Shown piece after piece: positions 1 through 13,654 of a DNA stretch of 64,000 nt; position 1 is the stretch's first letter, and every line of letters begins with the position of its first letter. The notes beneath the pieces are model-generated. The model was not told the origin of the DNA. It saw nothing but the letters and a program-made list of their open reading frames with translations, and searched no databases. Source of the DNA: Phorcus lineatus (taxonomy: Eukaryota > Mollusca > Gastropoda > Trochida > Trochidae); NCBI GenBank assembly GCA_921293015.1, contig OV121087.1, positions 7,452,501 to 7,516,500 of the forward strand, in the 5' to 3' direction. A program made the position numbers and the translations under genes.

Positions 1-1280
1 GATAATTGTATAGTTAACATGAATGAGGAAAAATAAATCATTGAAATATCTGCATGTCTGATATTAATTTTTATAATTTTATGTGCATTGTCTTCCAGTC
101 TGTGAACTATCAACACGAAAGCAGGTAAACTGAAAACACTCAACACATACGGGTACAAACAGTCCACTAACGCATTTCTGTGCAAGAATTGATCGGTCTG
201 CAGATCCATCGTCATTTCCGTGTTACGGATCCAAGCAACGAAGCATCATGTCGTGTATTTACCTATCTATTTACGTGCTGCACGTGCATCACGGAGTAAT
301 CAGATGTTATCAACGCGATCATGCTGAGAAAGAGTAACTACGATGAATTTAAGCTTAGCATGGCAATCAAACGTAGCTCGGCGCTTCAGATTAAATGAAA
401 AGGAAATTTTCAGATATAATGTATAATTTCAAGTTAAATCTATTATTAAAAAGTTCAGAGATTTCCTCAATTTTCTAAACTCGCATTTACATTATAAACT
501 TGTACTGACTCTTATCATTGAATATAGCGATGACAGATTAGTTTATTAATATAACTCGCGTGTGTTTATCTCAAGTGGACAAAATATGTGAGGGATAAAA
601 ATTATATATTTATTATATATTATCTGTGTGCGAATCAATATTTACGATTTTAAAATTTCCATAAATCCGATTTGTCTAGTATAGCCAACATATATTTCTA
701 AATATCTAAAGACAAAGAGGCATAGCTGAGTGAACACTATCATCTACGTAAACGTAGTAAATCACTCATTATAGATATAAAATAAATATTAATGAATTAG
801 CAAAATTACAATTAAAAGGCATCTGCAGTGATAATCCCTAAATCTCTTTATCTTACAGGGTAACTCTAATTGGATGTTTTCAGTAGACCTCCACAGTTGA
901 ACACCAATACTTTGAGAAACATTACCAGTCTCGAGGCTAGTTTTATCTCAGCGACTGACCAGTTTGGTCGTTATCTAAATGACCATTAGAAGCCAAGTTC
1001 ACGTGTAAGCCAATGTTTGCACCTAGAGCGCGGAGCAACCAATTTAACCTTACAATTAACACGATAGGAGCGATAGCATTTCCTTGCCAAACACCAAGAA
1101 GTGGGAACAAATATGGAAAACAAGGAACGTCTTACCGCCATTAATTTGCCGCCGTGGTGGAGATTATATCTACGACAATTCCGACAATTTTCATCAAAGA
1201 TTAAAGTAATTATGTGGAAGCGTAGTGAGTACCCAGTAAGTGTGTAAACACGGCTATTCAGAAAGCCGTCCCAGTCTGGA

Positions 1281-1350
1281 CCCTGGCTTATGAACTGTCA
1301 CTCACACAACACTAGGGGTCAGCAGTCAGGTCGGGGATCGAATCCCGTGA
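1281..1350 (+). repeat. tRNA-like locus (possible SINE head)
   Basis: The segment at 1334-1346 reads GGGATCGAATCCC. This matches a Pol III B box with the complementary flanks of a T-stem. A loose A-box-like stretch (TGGCTTATGAAC) lies about 50 bp upstream at 1284. No complete tRNA cloverleaf can be drawn, so a degraded tRNA-derived SINE is more likely than a tRNA gene. The boundaries are approximate. Confidence 0.25.
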
Positions 1351-1964
1351 AATATCTGCTTGATAATGAAGCTGAACGAGCTATATTAGCAAGCCGCGCT
1401 CTTACAGCAACGACAGTTACGTCACACAACGCCAGGATTTTCACCACAGTGAGATAGGAAGAGACAAACGAGTACCGTATTTCCTAGGATAAGTGCTGAG
1501 GCCAATGGTAGTTTAACCTTTCGTATGAAATAGGTTGTGTTTTATGACTGTCTTCAAAATAGGAGCCTTTGATAAAGTTTACGGCTTCATTAAACAAATT
1601 TAAACAATCCACAGACAACAAGACGAAGAAATCAATATAGAGAATATTACAATATTTTTGTGAGAACAAATCAAAAACATAATCTAAATCTAAAGAAGGG
1701 GTGCGGTTATGTGTCCATAGACCCTATAGTGATCACTTCTCAAAAAGGGCTTAAATATCTTACTAGTCGCCTGGTGTTAACTTTTGGATATTAGGTGCAT
1801 ATTGTTGACCCAAATTGTCACTCGTAGTGTCATTCCATAACAATCCTTATGACTTTTTCAGTGAAAGGAGAACTTTGAAAATGCAGGATCTGGCGCCTAC
1901 GGCAACCAGTTCTATCCATACATATACAACACAAATATGTTGAAAGAAACCATCTTGAGACCTT

Positions 1965-2157
1965 GGCCTATATTTTCGAAGCTCTCATATTGCTAAGATA
2001 GTCGTAGGCCTATACTAATGGATGGTACTTACGACTACCTTACTACCAAAAAAACTTATTTTTCGATTTTCGAAGCACTAAGATAGTCGTAAATACCATA
2101 CATTAACATTTGCTTATGACCATCTTAGTACTAAGACAGCTTCGCAAATCTAGGCCC
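1965..2157. mobile_element. Rearranged copy of palindromic MITE family
   Basis: The left edge (GGCCTATATTTTCGAAGC) and right edge (GCTTCGCAAATCTAGGCCC) match the arms of the cleaner copy at 7254-7362. This copy is longer (193 bp) because arm-like segments occur more than once inside it. TTCGAAGC and CTAAGATAGTCGTA both recur, as if one copy had inserted into another or been partly duplicated. No open reading frame is present. The family assignment rests on shared sequence within this window; the superfamily is unknown. Confidence 0.6.
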
Positions 2158-3267
2158 TGGATCATTGAAGCTCTGTTAGTGCTCAAGGCCTCCTTTCACA
2201 AAACCCTAAGTTGATAGTAAATATCTAAGGTAACCTTAGTGCAATCCTAAAGAATGGGAGTTAAGGTTAACCTTATTAAAGGTTGCTTTATGATAATAGG
2301 TCCAGAAACTCATCATTATCGTACATTAACATTGGCTGAGGACTATCGTTGCTTCAAAAATCTATTCCGTGGTCCCTATAAAAGGTGCAATGCTAAGACA
2401 TCTCGTGTAGAAACGCGCCTGAAGACGGGCGGTTATCAGAGGAAGTACGACTAGGTGAATGACAGCGTCACTGGGGGTTGGTTTTCACACCCTCTTACGG
2501 AATGTGCATCATCTGTTTGAAGCTGTTGACGAGATGCCTGTCTCAGCTCTCGTGTACTGTTCCTGAATGAGATACCTGTAACAGTGTTTGCGTGAGAAGA
2601 ATACAAGGCAAACTGACACATATCAAGTATGTCCCTGTTGTAATACTTGTATATTTGTATACTTGTACCCGTACAACAGTGTACATGTGCTCTCTGAGTC
2701 AGCGTCGATCGATATTTACTAACTCGACCACATTTAAGTTTCAATTTCGTGAATGTGGTTCTAGATGTATGTATGACAGGATTTAAGGTATCTTTTATAA
2801 ACGTATTTATATGCATGTTTTGATTGACATGCGCATATGTATATTTCTACGCCAAACGTATTGAACTTTCTGCATTTTATAATTTTATAAAAACAATTAT
2901 AACATATTAAACGTAAAAAATTATTGATACCATTCTCACAAAAAGATGATGTACAACATTAATATATAATATATTCGGTGTCATCGAAGCATAATAAATT
3001 AGATCGCATACATTGAAACTACAGACAACAAAGTAGCCGACTCATGGAGGCCATTATACAGATGACCAATTATAGCATAAATAAGGAGAAATATAAATTT
3101 ATTTAATAATACGAACTTAACCTATTAACCTAGCCCTTGCTCCACCAATATAAAACAGATCGTCGTCTTTCACCCTGTGCAGAAAACACATACCAGTATA
3201 TTGATCTGTAACATTATACAAGTTTAAGAGGGAAGGCTCTATAAATTGTTTGAGTGATACATAGAGA

Positions 3268-3627
3268 TTATTACCCGAGGAAGTGTGTCATATGACTTTT
3301 ACGAAAAGAGTATGAATTTTTGTATTACCCGAGCGAAAGCGAGGGTTGTACACAAATTCGCACGAGTTTCGTAAAAGTCATATAACACTTCCGAGGGTTA
3401 TAATTTCTTTATTACCGATTCTATTTCATTTAAAACACACGGAATGCGGCCTGCTTCCTTTCCGGCGGCCCACTACAGTGACGTCACGAATAATGGTTTT
3501 ATGACGTCACAGACGAGATTATACGGCAACTCGCTCTGAAACAATCGTTGCTAGGCAAAAGTGATATGTGCGCATGTGCTCATATTGAAAATATGTCACC
3601 ACTTATGATTAACCATATGGGTAATAA
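3268..3627. mobile_element. 360-bp MITE-like element with TTATTACCC ends
   Basis: The element begins TTATTACCC and ends with the exact reverse complement GGGTAATAA, giving 9-bp terminal inverted repeats. Its left part contains a second, longer imperfect inverted repeat. The segment TGACTTTTACGAAA near 3291 pairs with TTTCGTAAAAGTCA near 3367, and CCGAGGAAGTG pairs with CACTTCCGAGG. The right part holds two TGACGTCA (CRE-like) octamers at about 3479 and 3502. There is no coding capacity. It is probably a non-autonomous DNA transposon; the superfamily is not assigned. Confidence 0.55.
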
Positions 3628-3644
3628 TAAATATTATTATAGAG

Positions 3645-3705
3645 TATATTCTTGATACTCTTATGCTCTCTCTCTGAGGGTACGGGTTCGAGTCCCACAA
3701 GGAAC
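3645..3705 (+). repeat. tRNA-like B-box locus (SINE fragment)
   Basis: GGGTTCGAGTCCC at 3684-3696 is a near-ideal Pol III B box within a T-stem-like palindrome. It is preceded by a short tRNA-like stretch, but there is no convincing A box or acceptor stem. It lies immediately right of the TTATTACCC element. It is best read as the 3' half of a tRNA-derived SINE or a tRNA relic. Confidence 0.3.
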
Positions 3706-6700
3706 TTGTGCCGAAGAAGTACAAGAATGCGTTCTGTTCATTATAGTGATCCCAAATACAACGATGCTACATTTGAACACTATAGAAATGACAAGTTTTC
3801 TGTCACATTGTTTTACAACGCTCAATCAATGAATGAACTTAGAGAGAGACAATCATGTGACAGAGTTCAACTAGCTGTGCATTTGTCCTAACATTTCAAC
3901 AGTAAAATTGCTACATATGACTCTCCAAACCTGCATAGTCTGCAGTCGCTCATTTGTTGTAGAAAGATAAATACTTCAGCGGTTACTTTGACAATGTTAT
4001 ATTTCAGTAGACATGTTTATTTCTACTTGTCATTTTAGGATCCTAAGTTTACATATCTCAACAGACTTGTAATTAGTTTTGCAGTCTAAATGTGTTCCTT
4101 TACAGAAGCTCGCTTTATTTCTTTAAGATACAACATATAATCACAGTATACAATGCAGTTGCTAAAGTTGTACATATATATACACCTACACTATATCTAT
4201 ACAAGTTTTTTTGCAGTTCAATCGTCGCCTATGGTTCTTATACCGTTAGCTGCATTGTAAGTATATCCCATATATATTTACATAGATTCAAAACCTCCAC
4301 AATTACTCTCATTTTAAAACATTGCTCTGTACACTATAACTGAACTCGTAGGTAAAAATCGTAGATATAAAATCGTTGATAAATCATACCTGCTATCAAC
4401 ATTCATAAACTATGTACATACAAAGTAGTACAGTCGACAACTAATGTAGGTAACTAGATGGGACCACTGCATTGACGAGACCTAAATTCACTGATATCTT
4501 TCACGTTTGTATGTACAAAGAAAACACCGTCGCCTTACAATTGATTGTATATTCTAACAGACACTGTTGATATATGGATAAGTAAAAGTATAAAGAACAC
4601 CTTTAACGTGTTTTAAATTCCATTCAAACTCGAACTTCAATGCAATGTCTGTGATGGAATTGTGAAGAAATAGTTAAAAGACTTTGTAAGTTTACAACAG
4701 ATAAAGCTTACTATTTGCAGAAGCATTTTAATATTTAAAGAGCCCATCAATAGTAAAGAGATTGGCTTTGTGAAAATATGTATAAAAATAGTGATATTTC
4801 TTAAAATATAGATTGTTATACGTGCACTTGTGATTTTCATTGTTAGAGAAGAATCTAGGTTAACTTTTGTTGATTTTACCAAGATTCAATAAAAGACACA
4901 CTAGATAATAATAATAAAGAATGAATGAATAAGGGACAGTTAAAAACCAGCAAACCATCCATGTTCAATATAAGATCGTTACGGGATATATATATACATA
5001 TAAAAGCAATGGGCCAAGTTTAACGTGGACTAAGAATTATCTGAAATGATAACTTGGTACAAAAATAAATAAAACAAATCAACTGAAAAGAATGTCTTCA
5101 TTTTCAGAAGTTCATCAAATCAAGATCTCTTGTCTTTATTATAAAGATTGCTTGTTTTAAGATTTTGCTGACATATTAAAGTTCACGCGGTGCACCATGA
5201 GGAGCGATTATCCAGGCCCATATACCCAAGGAGGGGGGACACACACAATCAACAGTTTACCCCTCTCCTATCTAGCTGTCTACAATACCTCATCTGCAGT
5301 TTGGATACGTCCTATAAAGGCTTTCATGGAGACGGTTAGCGTTGTATATGCATACAGACACTCCTTTACTTATATCTCGAAGATTTAATTCTTTGTAGCA
5401 GTCGTCGTGCCGATTTAATGAAATAGATATAATTTATCTACCATGTTACTCTGACAAAGGGTTAGACATTAAACGGGCGCGATTTCTATCACGTTTATGC
5501 CGCTTTGATCAGGGAATACAGCGACGATGTTCGAGAAGGGAGGCCATTGTTAGCGGCACACGCTGTCTTCAGGTCTTCATTCATGGACTAAACCAGCACG
5601 TGGCGCTCTTCTATACCAACCAGTCTTTATTGCTCTGCAGAATCTATATACGATTTTGAGCAAAATACTTACTATGCACTTTCTTTGAATTGCGGCACAA
5701 TATGTAAAAAGTTGTAACGACTGCTAGGCAAGTGTGGTACCGAGCCTCCTAAACATGAATGTATATGAGGTGGAAGGGGTTCGCTTTACATGCCAACAGA
5801 GTAGATTTGGGGTATTGTTACTGGTGTAACGCAGGGGTTTTAGGGGGTAGAGGGGAAGGGGGTACCCCGATCGTGTTGGAACATGCAAGGTGCCCAAGCG
5901 AGTGTGCCGTACACACAAAGAAGACAGAGAATACCTGGGGGTCGCAGTGAACAAACACACAGACCACCGTGACTGAACGGCGCGTGGTCCAGACAACACC
6001 CCGCTATACTCCGTCTTAATAATCGTCTTTTCTTACTTCACGCCGTACGTGTTCCTACGGTCTACAATTTCTAGAAACACCTAAGTTATTCATTAGAAAC
6101 GTACGTAGTTAATAATCCCCTTTTTTCTAACTTAATGCTGTAACCTTCCTTCGCTTTCGTTTATGAAGGTGTTCATCAAATCGTATATAGGCAATACTAA
6201 TAACCTCATTTTGCTGCGAACCAGATTATATATATCCAAATTGAAATTATTGAAAAAAAAGTATAAAGCTAATAATTCAATTTATTTACTTCAAGCTGTT
6301 GTTTTTGCTAAGAACTCGAAGATTTCTAGATTTCCAGAATACTATATTTTTAGTTTATTGGTGCCTGATGCAAAACAAATCCTAAGATATAAATGTTATT
6401 GACACAACCTTTGTTATAAATCTTCTAGTTCAAATAGAATTACTGACACTGCGAGGTCATGTTTGTGTTTGTGTAATCAATATTATATACCAATTACGCC
6501 CATTAAAGATTTGGCCTTCACCTAAAACCACTTGACATTACAAACTATTTATGACATGACACAGTAATAACACCGTTTACTACATTCAGCAATCAAGGTT
6601 GGCCTGTAATACTAAACATCGTCCCATTTTATAAAAAAAAATTATGAACGAGTAAATGGTTTAATATTTAACGAGCCATACCGAAACCATCCACAAGTTT

Positions 6701-7253
6701 AATAAAAATGTGTAGAAAAAAACTAAGTTTAGTATCTTATTTATTGCTCGCTGAATTATTTCGTTAACAAAACTTAATGTAAAGGAAAATCGCTGACAAC
6801 TCCTTTGCAACCGCGCCGCACATATAGCGAGGTCATACCAAACGATTAATCGGTCAGAACGCGATGTTATTACACAAAAAGTTATTACATTTTTGATTTA
6901 TTAAACATCGATATCGTCAACGAGCGAATATTAGATAATATGTGTTTAATAATGTTACTTTCGTTCATATAAACTGAGACAATGATCACCAGTTCATTCG
7001 TATTCTAAAGGATTCTAATGTTGTCAACAATTTATTTGATGATAACGACACAAGATTCTATGTTTAATCTCCTTCCGCCTCGAACGTTTCTCAATGTTTC
7101 AGAAGAAGGGATATACTCATTCTGAAAGCCATGTTATTCAATAACTATAAGATGACCTTCTTGAAACGTTCCCCTGATACCCGTACATGAAAGGAAAGTG
7201 CTGGTTATTGTATATATTATCGTATTGTAAAGCAAGGTGAATGTAAGAAAACT

Positions 7254-7362
7254 GGGCCTAGATTTTCGAAGCTCTCTCAGCACTAAGATAGTCGTAAGTA
7301 CCATACCTTAACATTGGCTAACGACTATCTTAGCACTAAGAGAGCTTCGAAAATCTAGGCCC
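7254..7362. mobile_element. Near-perfect palindromic MITE (type copy)
   Basis: The 109-bp unit starts GGGCCTAGATTTTCGAAG and ends with its reverse complement. The arms of about 42 bp differ at only about three positions and flank a 25-bp centre. The motif CTAAGATAGTCGT occurs near the inner end of the left arm and its complement near the inner end of the right arm. No target duplication is obvious. This copy is the best preserved in the window; related copies are at 1965-2157 and 18766-18874. As RNA it would fold into one long hairpin. Confidence 0.75.
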
Positions 7363-8955
7363 TAGATTTTTAAACTTAAGTTTCTTTGATGTGACGAACA
7401 CGATTAACTGTGACGAAAAGGTAATCACTAACACAAGTATTATGCAATAATTATCATCATACCTATCTAAAACATAACAACTGGAAGTACTGAATTTCCA
7501 CTATTCTCTTCCAAATCCCTTCTCTTCCAAAGATTCACCACGCCATCTTTTCTAAACCATTCAGCATTTCTAGAATAACCATTTTCATAATATGTAAAAT
7601 TTCTTGGAAAATGGTCATAATTTTAATTTCCGTCATCTTTCTATATTTGACATGAACGCATTACCTTTACAAAAATCGTGAATCTTGTCATTAGGAAGCT
7701 AGTTTCAGCAGGTATCAGGTGACTATACATACCTTACCTGACGACTTCCATAACGCTGGCTCCTCCAGGTGTTGATTCTGACGGTGAGGGGTGACTGGAA
7801 CTGCACACAGACCCAGCCACCCCTGCCATCAACACCAGGGCATTTCTATTTATCTTTCCTCCACTTAATGTTCCGAGACGGGACTTTCGTTTATGCACTT
7901 CTAGATGATTTCAGAAATAACCAGACCAGTCTATGTTACAACAAGGCTCTCCTGACAATAGATAATTAAAATCGAAGGAGTGCCATCTGTTTGAGATAGG
8001 TGGCAGTTTTGTTTGAAAAGTGCAAATAGCTTATCATCGTATTTCAAATAGGAAGCGAGGTTAAGTGACTTACTCAAGTCACAGTATTTATCTTTTAAAT
8101 CAACACTTCGTCAACACGTTACAAACACCGAGGCATTAGGTACAATTCATGCGAAATGCATACGAAGAAAAGTTATATCACGCAAAGCGGTAGAGAATTG
8201 TTTGCCATTGTGAATGACGCTTGACACAGTGATTCATTCGCCTCTTCTTCTGAATAATTTTGTAAGTTCAAGTCGTCTAGAATCTTTCTAAAGCAGAAAC
8301 CAACTCTCATATTGCCACTGACGTTTTAATCGTTGTTTCTTTAAACCTACATCATCTACAGAGATTGAGACATACAGACAGGGTGAGTGAATGGCATTGT
8401 TAGTCCGAACAATTTTAACTATTCACTTCATTATGTAAGACATTCTAGTGATTCATTCATCTTTTCTTAATGACTTAGAAACTCCAAATCAACTGGAATC
8501 TGATTTTGACCATTTGCGTTCCAATGCTGCGGTATTCTGAACAGAATTCAAAGAATACAAAGAATATGAAATATCAACATGAATCCATCGAATCGTATTG
8601 TATGCTTGTTTAAAAACTTTAACTCGCATAAAACATCTTTTTGTAGTAGATATTGAGTTATTTTGCTATTTACCTGTAAATGTTACAAAGATGTGTCTTA
8701 ATGAGGTTTAACCTCTACCTATATTGCCAAGAGATTAACTCATGGCCACATGGCACCCAATCAGTCCAGTCCAATGCAGTCCAGAAATATCCTTTGAAAA
8801 AATGTTAAAGCATTCAAGCTTATCAAATATCATTATGTTCTTGACGAAGTCAGAAATTACAGATCGTGCAATTCCCGTTCATGAAGAAATACGCTTCCAA
8901 AACTACACAGGACTGTAAGTTAAGTACACTCATTAAAAGATGCAAAACTGATTTA

Positions 8956-9050
8956 GCTTGAGATGTGTCTATAACGAAGACATTTGCCGCTTCGTGTACA
9001 TGTTGGAGAGTAAACAGTTTATATCAAAACTTGTCTAAACGATTGCATGA
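8956..9050 (+). repeat. Diverged duplicated block, copy 1
   Basis: This segment resembles 9659-9754. Both contain a TTCGT-TACATGTTG-AG-TAAACAGTTTA core followed by AAAA-TTTGTCT and TGCATG, with scattered substitutions. The copies lie about 700 bp apart in the same orientation. They have no coding potential. They look like an old local duplication or two copies of an unclassified repeat. Confidence 0.45.
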
Positions 9051-9658
9051 CAGTTACTGGGTTAAAAGTAGTTTGAGAGATTTATGTCAATGTCAAGGAC
9101 GAACATGACAGACGAAGGTCTTTATTATTTAAACGTAGAAACATATTTTACCGTTAATTATTTATGTTGAAACGATTTAATATGTTATGAGTGAACTGAG
9201 ACACATTCTTTGAGTACACTAAACTCAAAGACCATTCAGTATTGTTTACACTATGAATAATACAAAGAAAATCAAGTTTAACGTGTTGATATAAACAGAT
9301 TTTCCTTTTCGTTGATGAAGATACAATGTTGTGGTCACAGTAATATTTTTAGATCCTTTAGTTGAATAATATACTTTCGCCTCTATCCTTTTGTTTTAAT
9401 TATCACCAAATGCATCTGTGTTCGATTGAACACAAGAAAATGACAATGGTGCGTTACTGTAGCTGTCATGACATGATTTCTTAACTGAATATTTAAGCTG
9501 AGAAAATTCTTATAAGATTACCACTGTCCACAGATGAATACGTCACCAAGAGTAATCTTCTCCTGAGTTTAATGCGCATCGCTTTACAGAACATTGCGCA
9601 GTACCCGTAATTTGTCTTGAAGTTCTAAGACCTTGAAATTTCTTTAAAAACTGTTTCA

Positions 9659-9754
9659 AGTTGAGATGCATTTATTAGGAAAAGGCTTCCTGTTTCGTTT
9701 ACATGTTGAAAGGTAAACAGTTTAGATTAAAATTTGTCTCTAGATGACTGCATG
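9659..9754 (+). repeat. Diverged duplicated block, copy 2
   Basis: This is the partner of 8956-9050, in direct orientation and with the same conserved core. Divergence is substantial, so the duplication is old. Confidence 0.45.
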
Positions 9755-12700
9755 CGCAAGGGTTACGAGAAGCCTGCTCGGTGACGCGGCTGTAAACATA
9801 CTTCTGGAATGAAACCATGCTTTTAATTTAAACCTTGCACCCTGTCGGATTTGACATTAAAGATGTTTAATTTAGGAACGGTTCGTTGCCCCTAAACGAT
9901 TCACTGTCGAAGATGCTTTAAATAGAGCAATCTGGAAACTAGCAACTTGAACGTTGGTTTGATCTTCGCTTGTAGTTGACATGCTTGTGGTACCTTTCCT
10001 TTTCCTTTTCGTTTCTGTTTTTCCTTCATTTTCAAAATTATACAGTGCCGTGTATCATTAAACTGCTATTTCACACAAAAAGTAAGTTTTAAAAAGTATA
10101 TTTCCGAATGTGCATTTGTAGCGAAGCCTGGTTTGGCTGTTTTAGGATCCATGTTTTAGACTCAAATTAATTCTTTGAAATATTTTAATGAAATGCTTTC
10201 CTAAATATAAATTTCTTCTCCTTGAAGTAAAACCAAAAAGGCCCCTATTTTAAAAGCAGTCATAGAGCAGGACTATTGCATATAATTATATCATTAGATA
10301 AGCATACATTATTATGATTTAGTATCCAAACGTCACTTTGAAAGTACCATTCTTTATGAAGGTCCTATTTGAACATAATTTGAAGGATTAGCTATTACAT
10401 ATAATTATAACTATATCTTTGGTTATTTTTTACCTTTTAGAATTAGATGACAAAAGTTAAAAACAACTAGATAGGTCGTCCAAAATTACTGACGACAAGA
10501 AATTCAGTTCATATTTGACAAAATAAGTTAGGGAAATGTGTTTTTTATTTTAAATTATACCAGTATGTCAGTCACAAAATCCAATGTATTATTAATGATT
10601 ATATCCATGAGGGTTTCAATTAAGCTACAAACTGCAAAAATCGCCACATATGAGGTGGAGGATATTGTTTTTGAATTTGATTGACATATATTATTGAATA
10701 TTAAAAGATAGATAAATGAATCTTCAAAGACCCCTGAAAATACCATACCAAAACGTTTAAAAGAGTATCAACGACAGTTCAAAACTGCAAAAACAGAATT
10801 TCTCTCTTTGCCAGTGCAAGTGATCGGCAACTGTTCGCACCGTTGTTCCAAATTGTCGGAATCTGCGTGCAAACGTTCATGTTTACCGCTGCAGCAAAAC
10901 ATTATTGTACATCGGTCGGCCAGCGCTTAGTCAGAGTCATGGTGATCATTGTGTGGAATGTGTAAGGTCTAAGCGTGTGTCCTTGCCGTGTCCCAGGCAA
11001 TTAGTGAAGTCAACATAACGATATGTGCACATAACCATTTGAAAAAATAAAACAAAATGAAGGTGTTATTGGGACTTTTCTCACGACTGGGGCATTAAAC
11101 GATTTGTGTTTCTCACGGCTTGCTGACTGCCTGGGAGGGAACTAGGGAACTCATCGGGGCCTGCTCCTTCGTGAGAACGCAGGGGACATTCGGATCCTCT
11201 CCAACCCCTTCAAACCCGGGGTCCTTTTATACCCCGATATCACGGCATGGAATTCCTAGATGAACACAAGCTAACTAGGAGAGATACCGAAGTCAACCAA
11301 GAGTCGACTTTTCTTTTATGCCTGGCTAATCTGTTTAAGTTTAACATCGCGCAGAATTTGCCGTTTGCTTACGAGGCTGTAGAGTCAGGATCCCTCATAC
11401 AAGCTGACCCTGTGGACCTTTGAAACTGAAGCCGTGCAAACTTTCCCACATTCTCACTGTTTGCTACAACGGCCATGTTTGGAGAAAACATTGAACAAGA
11501 AGTCTCAAACGGCGGAGGATCAAGTGGGACAAGTCCTCGACAAACTTCTCTGTTTGTTTCTGTAATATTTTTAATACATACGACTCGACTAAAGGTTGCT
11601 CTGATTTTGCGACCTCGGCCTTTGCTAGAGAGAACTAACCTTCACGGACCGTGCCACGCCCACTTTTACTAACCATGGTTCCTCGTTTACTCTTGTTTCG
11701 GCAGTGCTTTGATATCATGTAAGATTTTATCTAATTGTCTCGTATCAGTGGTGATACCATTGAGTGAATCACTGATTTACATCCCAAAAAAAAATTTCTT
11801 TGGCCCCTTTAAACTGACCAAAAAAGTAAAAGACAACCAAAATATAAACAAAAGACTATTTCGATATTGAAAATTTAAAGTGGCCAATATCTATATCTTT
11901 CTTCAGTTTAAAAAGTTTAGGTGATCCTTTGTTCGGAAACATGCCGATTATCTTTTATAAGTGATAGGAAAACACAGAAAGCAACCTCTCAGTTATATAT
12001 TGATTTAAGAAGCACCCGTTGTATACTTTTTATGCTATTAGTATCTGTGCAAAATTATGCAATAACTCACACGAACCCGAATTTAACTGACATAACAACA
12101 CACCATTCTACATGCAATTGTTCACTTATTCTACTCCATAATCCTGAAGAGTATTTACATTCTCTAAGTTTGCATAATAGTAGCTTTACAAATGACGTCA
12201 GTAAAGTGTACGATTCAACGAACACCTGTTATGTTCATTCACATAGCTATATGGACATGTTCGAATCATTATCAATGGGTTTCGTCTATTCTCTGTCACA
12301 ATCGAGGAGCGTTGTCAAATGATTAGTCACTGCTAGTGTCTACGTGTATCAAAACAAAGGAAAGATTCCATTATATCCGCCAACTACCGCTCTCAAAGAA
12401 ACTTTCACTTTTCACACTTGAAAATTAAAAAAAAATATTTTGACATTCATTCACGACAAAGGACCTTGATTTTTTTTCAAACAATAAACCTACATTAAAA
12501 AATATTTGGTTCGGTGCCGAGTGCAGTCTGAAGGTGCAGATTTTATTTCATATTTATGAATATAAATCATAATTCATGGTTGATATATTGCTGTTATCTT
12601 AAATAACAAATTATTAATGTTAAACCATTTGTATCTTCTCGTGCAAGTTACAAGGAAATGATCTGTTGTAAATGTTTGATGTACAGTCATTCTATCAGAT

Positions 12701-13052
12701 AAATTCTTTTTTCTAAAACGAAAACATTCAAACAATCAAATTCTTTGTCATTGTCAATATTTCAGGAAGTATAGATTTCACATGATAAGCAAAAATTACG
12801 ATAAAGAATTTCTCAAAGGTACAAACATTGACACAAAAAGTGATAAATAAATATTAACATAACACTTTTGTCGCCTTGAGACAAAGGCCAACTGTATGAT
12901 TTGGAGCAGGTACATATTGACAGTAGGTACATGTATAACCGTTTTACTTATGTGTTTATGTCTCTTACTCATGCTCACTACGCGACATCGAACAGTTACC
13001 CTCTCTGTATCTAAACAAATGTACATACGATGTGTGAACCCTTAAGCGTATC

Positions 13053-13519
13053 ACTCCTTGAACTAAATTCAAGGACCTTCAAGGTAAGTGAACTATTCTA
13101 GATGACAAAGATTACTTGTTAAATGGTGTCCAAGGAATATACTAGACTTTTTTTTACCTGAGAACTTGTTCCCTATTTATAAGAGAACCATTTGTTTGCA
13201 GAGCATCTTGTTGTACTTTCTGGATTCGTCAATGTGTGAATGCTGTGTTTCTTCACAAATTATAGCATAATAAGACGATGCATAACTCCTTGAAGTTAAT
13301 TCAAGGACCTTCAAGGTAAATGAACTATTCTAGATGACAAAGATTACTTGTTAAATGGTGTCCAAGGAAAGTACTAGACTTTCTTTTTTTACCTGAGAAC
13401 TTGTTCCCTATTTACAAGAGAACCATTTGTTTGCAGAACATCTTGTTGTGCTTTCTGGATTCGTCAATGTGTGAATGCTGTGTTTCTTCACAAATTATAG
13501 CATAATAAGACGATGCATA
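13053..13519 (+). repeat. Two-copy tandem duplication, ~233-bp unit
   Basis: Positions 13053-13284 and 13285-13519 are nearly identical. Each copy begins ACTCCTTGAA and ends GACGATGCATA. Differences are a few substitutions and a small change in a poly-T tract before TACCTGAGAAC. Each unit carries a short CCTTGAA...TTCAAGG inverted repeat at its start. The high identity indicates a recent duplication. There is no coding potential. Confidence 0.85.
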
Positions 13520-13571
13520 ATTATTCAAAATTTTCTTTGAGAATTTCATTTTTTATCTTTTCATCGAACAC

Positions 13572-13654
13572 AAACTGCGTTAAATGCGCAGGAGAAACTG
13601 CGTTAACTGCGCAGCACATACTGCGTTAAATGCGCAGCACAAACTGCGTTAAAT
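13572..13654 (+). repeat. Minisatellite, 23-bp unit, about 3.6 copies
   Basis: The phrase CTGCGTTAAATGCGCAG recurs with a period of exactly 23 bp, starting at 13575, 13598, 13621 and (truncated) 13644. Each unit contains the palindrome-like pair CTGCG and CGCAG. The array lies only 52 bp after the end of the 233-bp tandem duplication. Confidence 0.85.

Noticed and set aside
1334-3696. Functional tRNA genes at the two B-box loci
   Set aside because: No acceptor stem, D-arm or anticodon arm can be paired around the B boxes, so relics or SINE parts are more likely.
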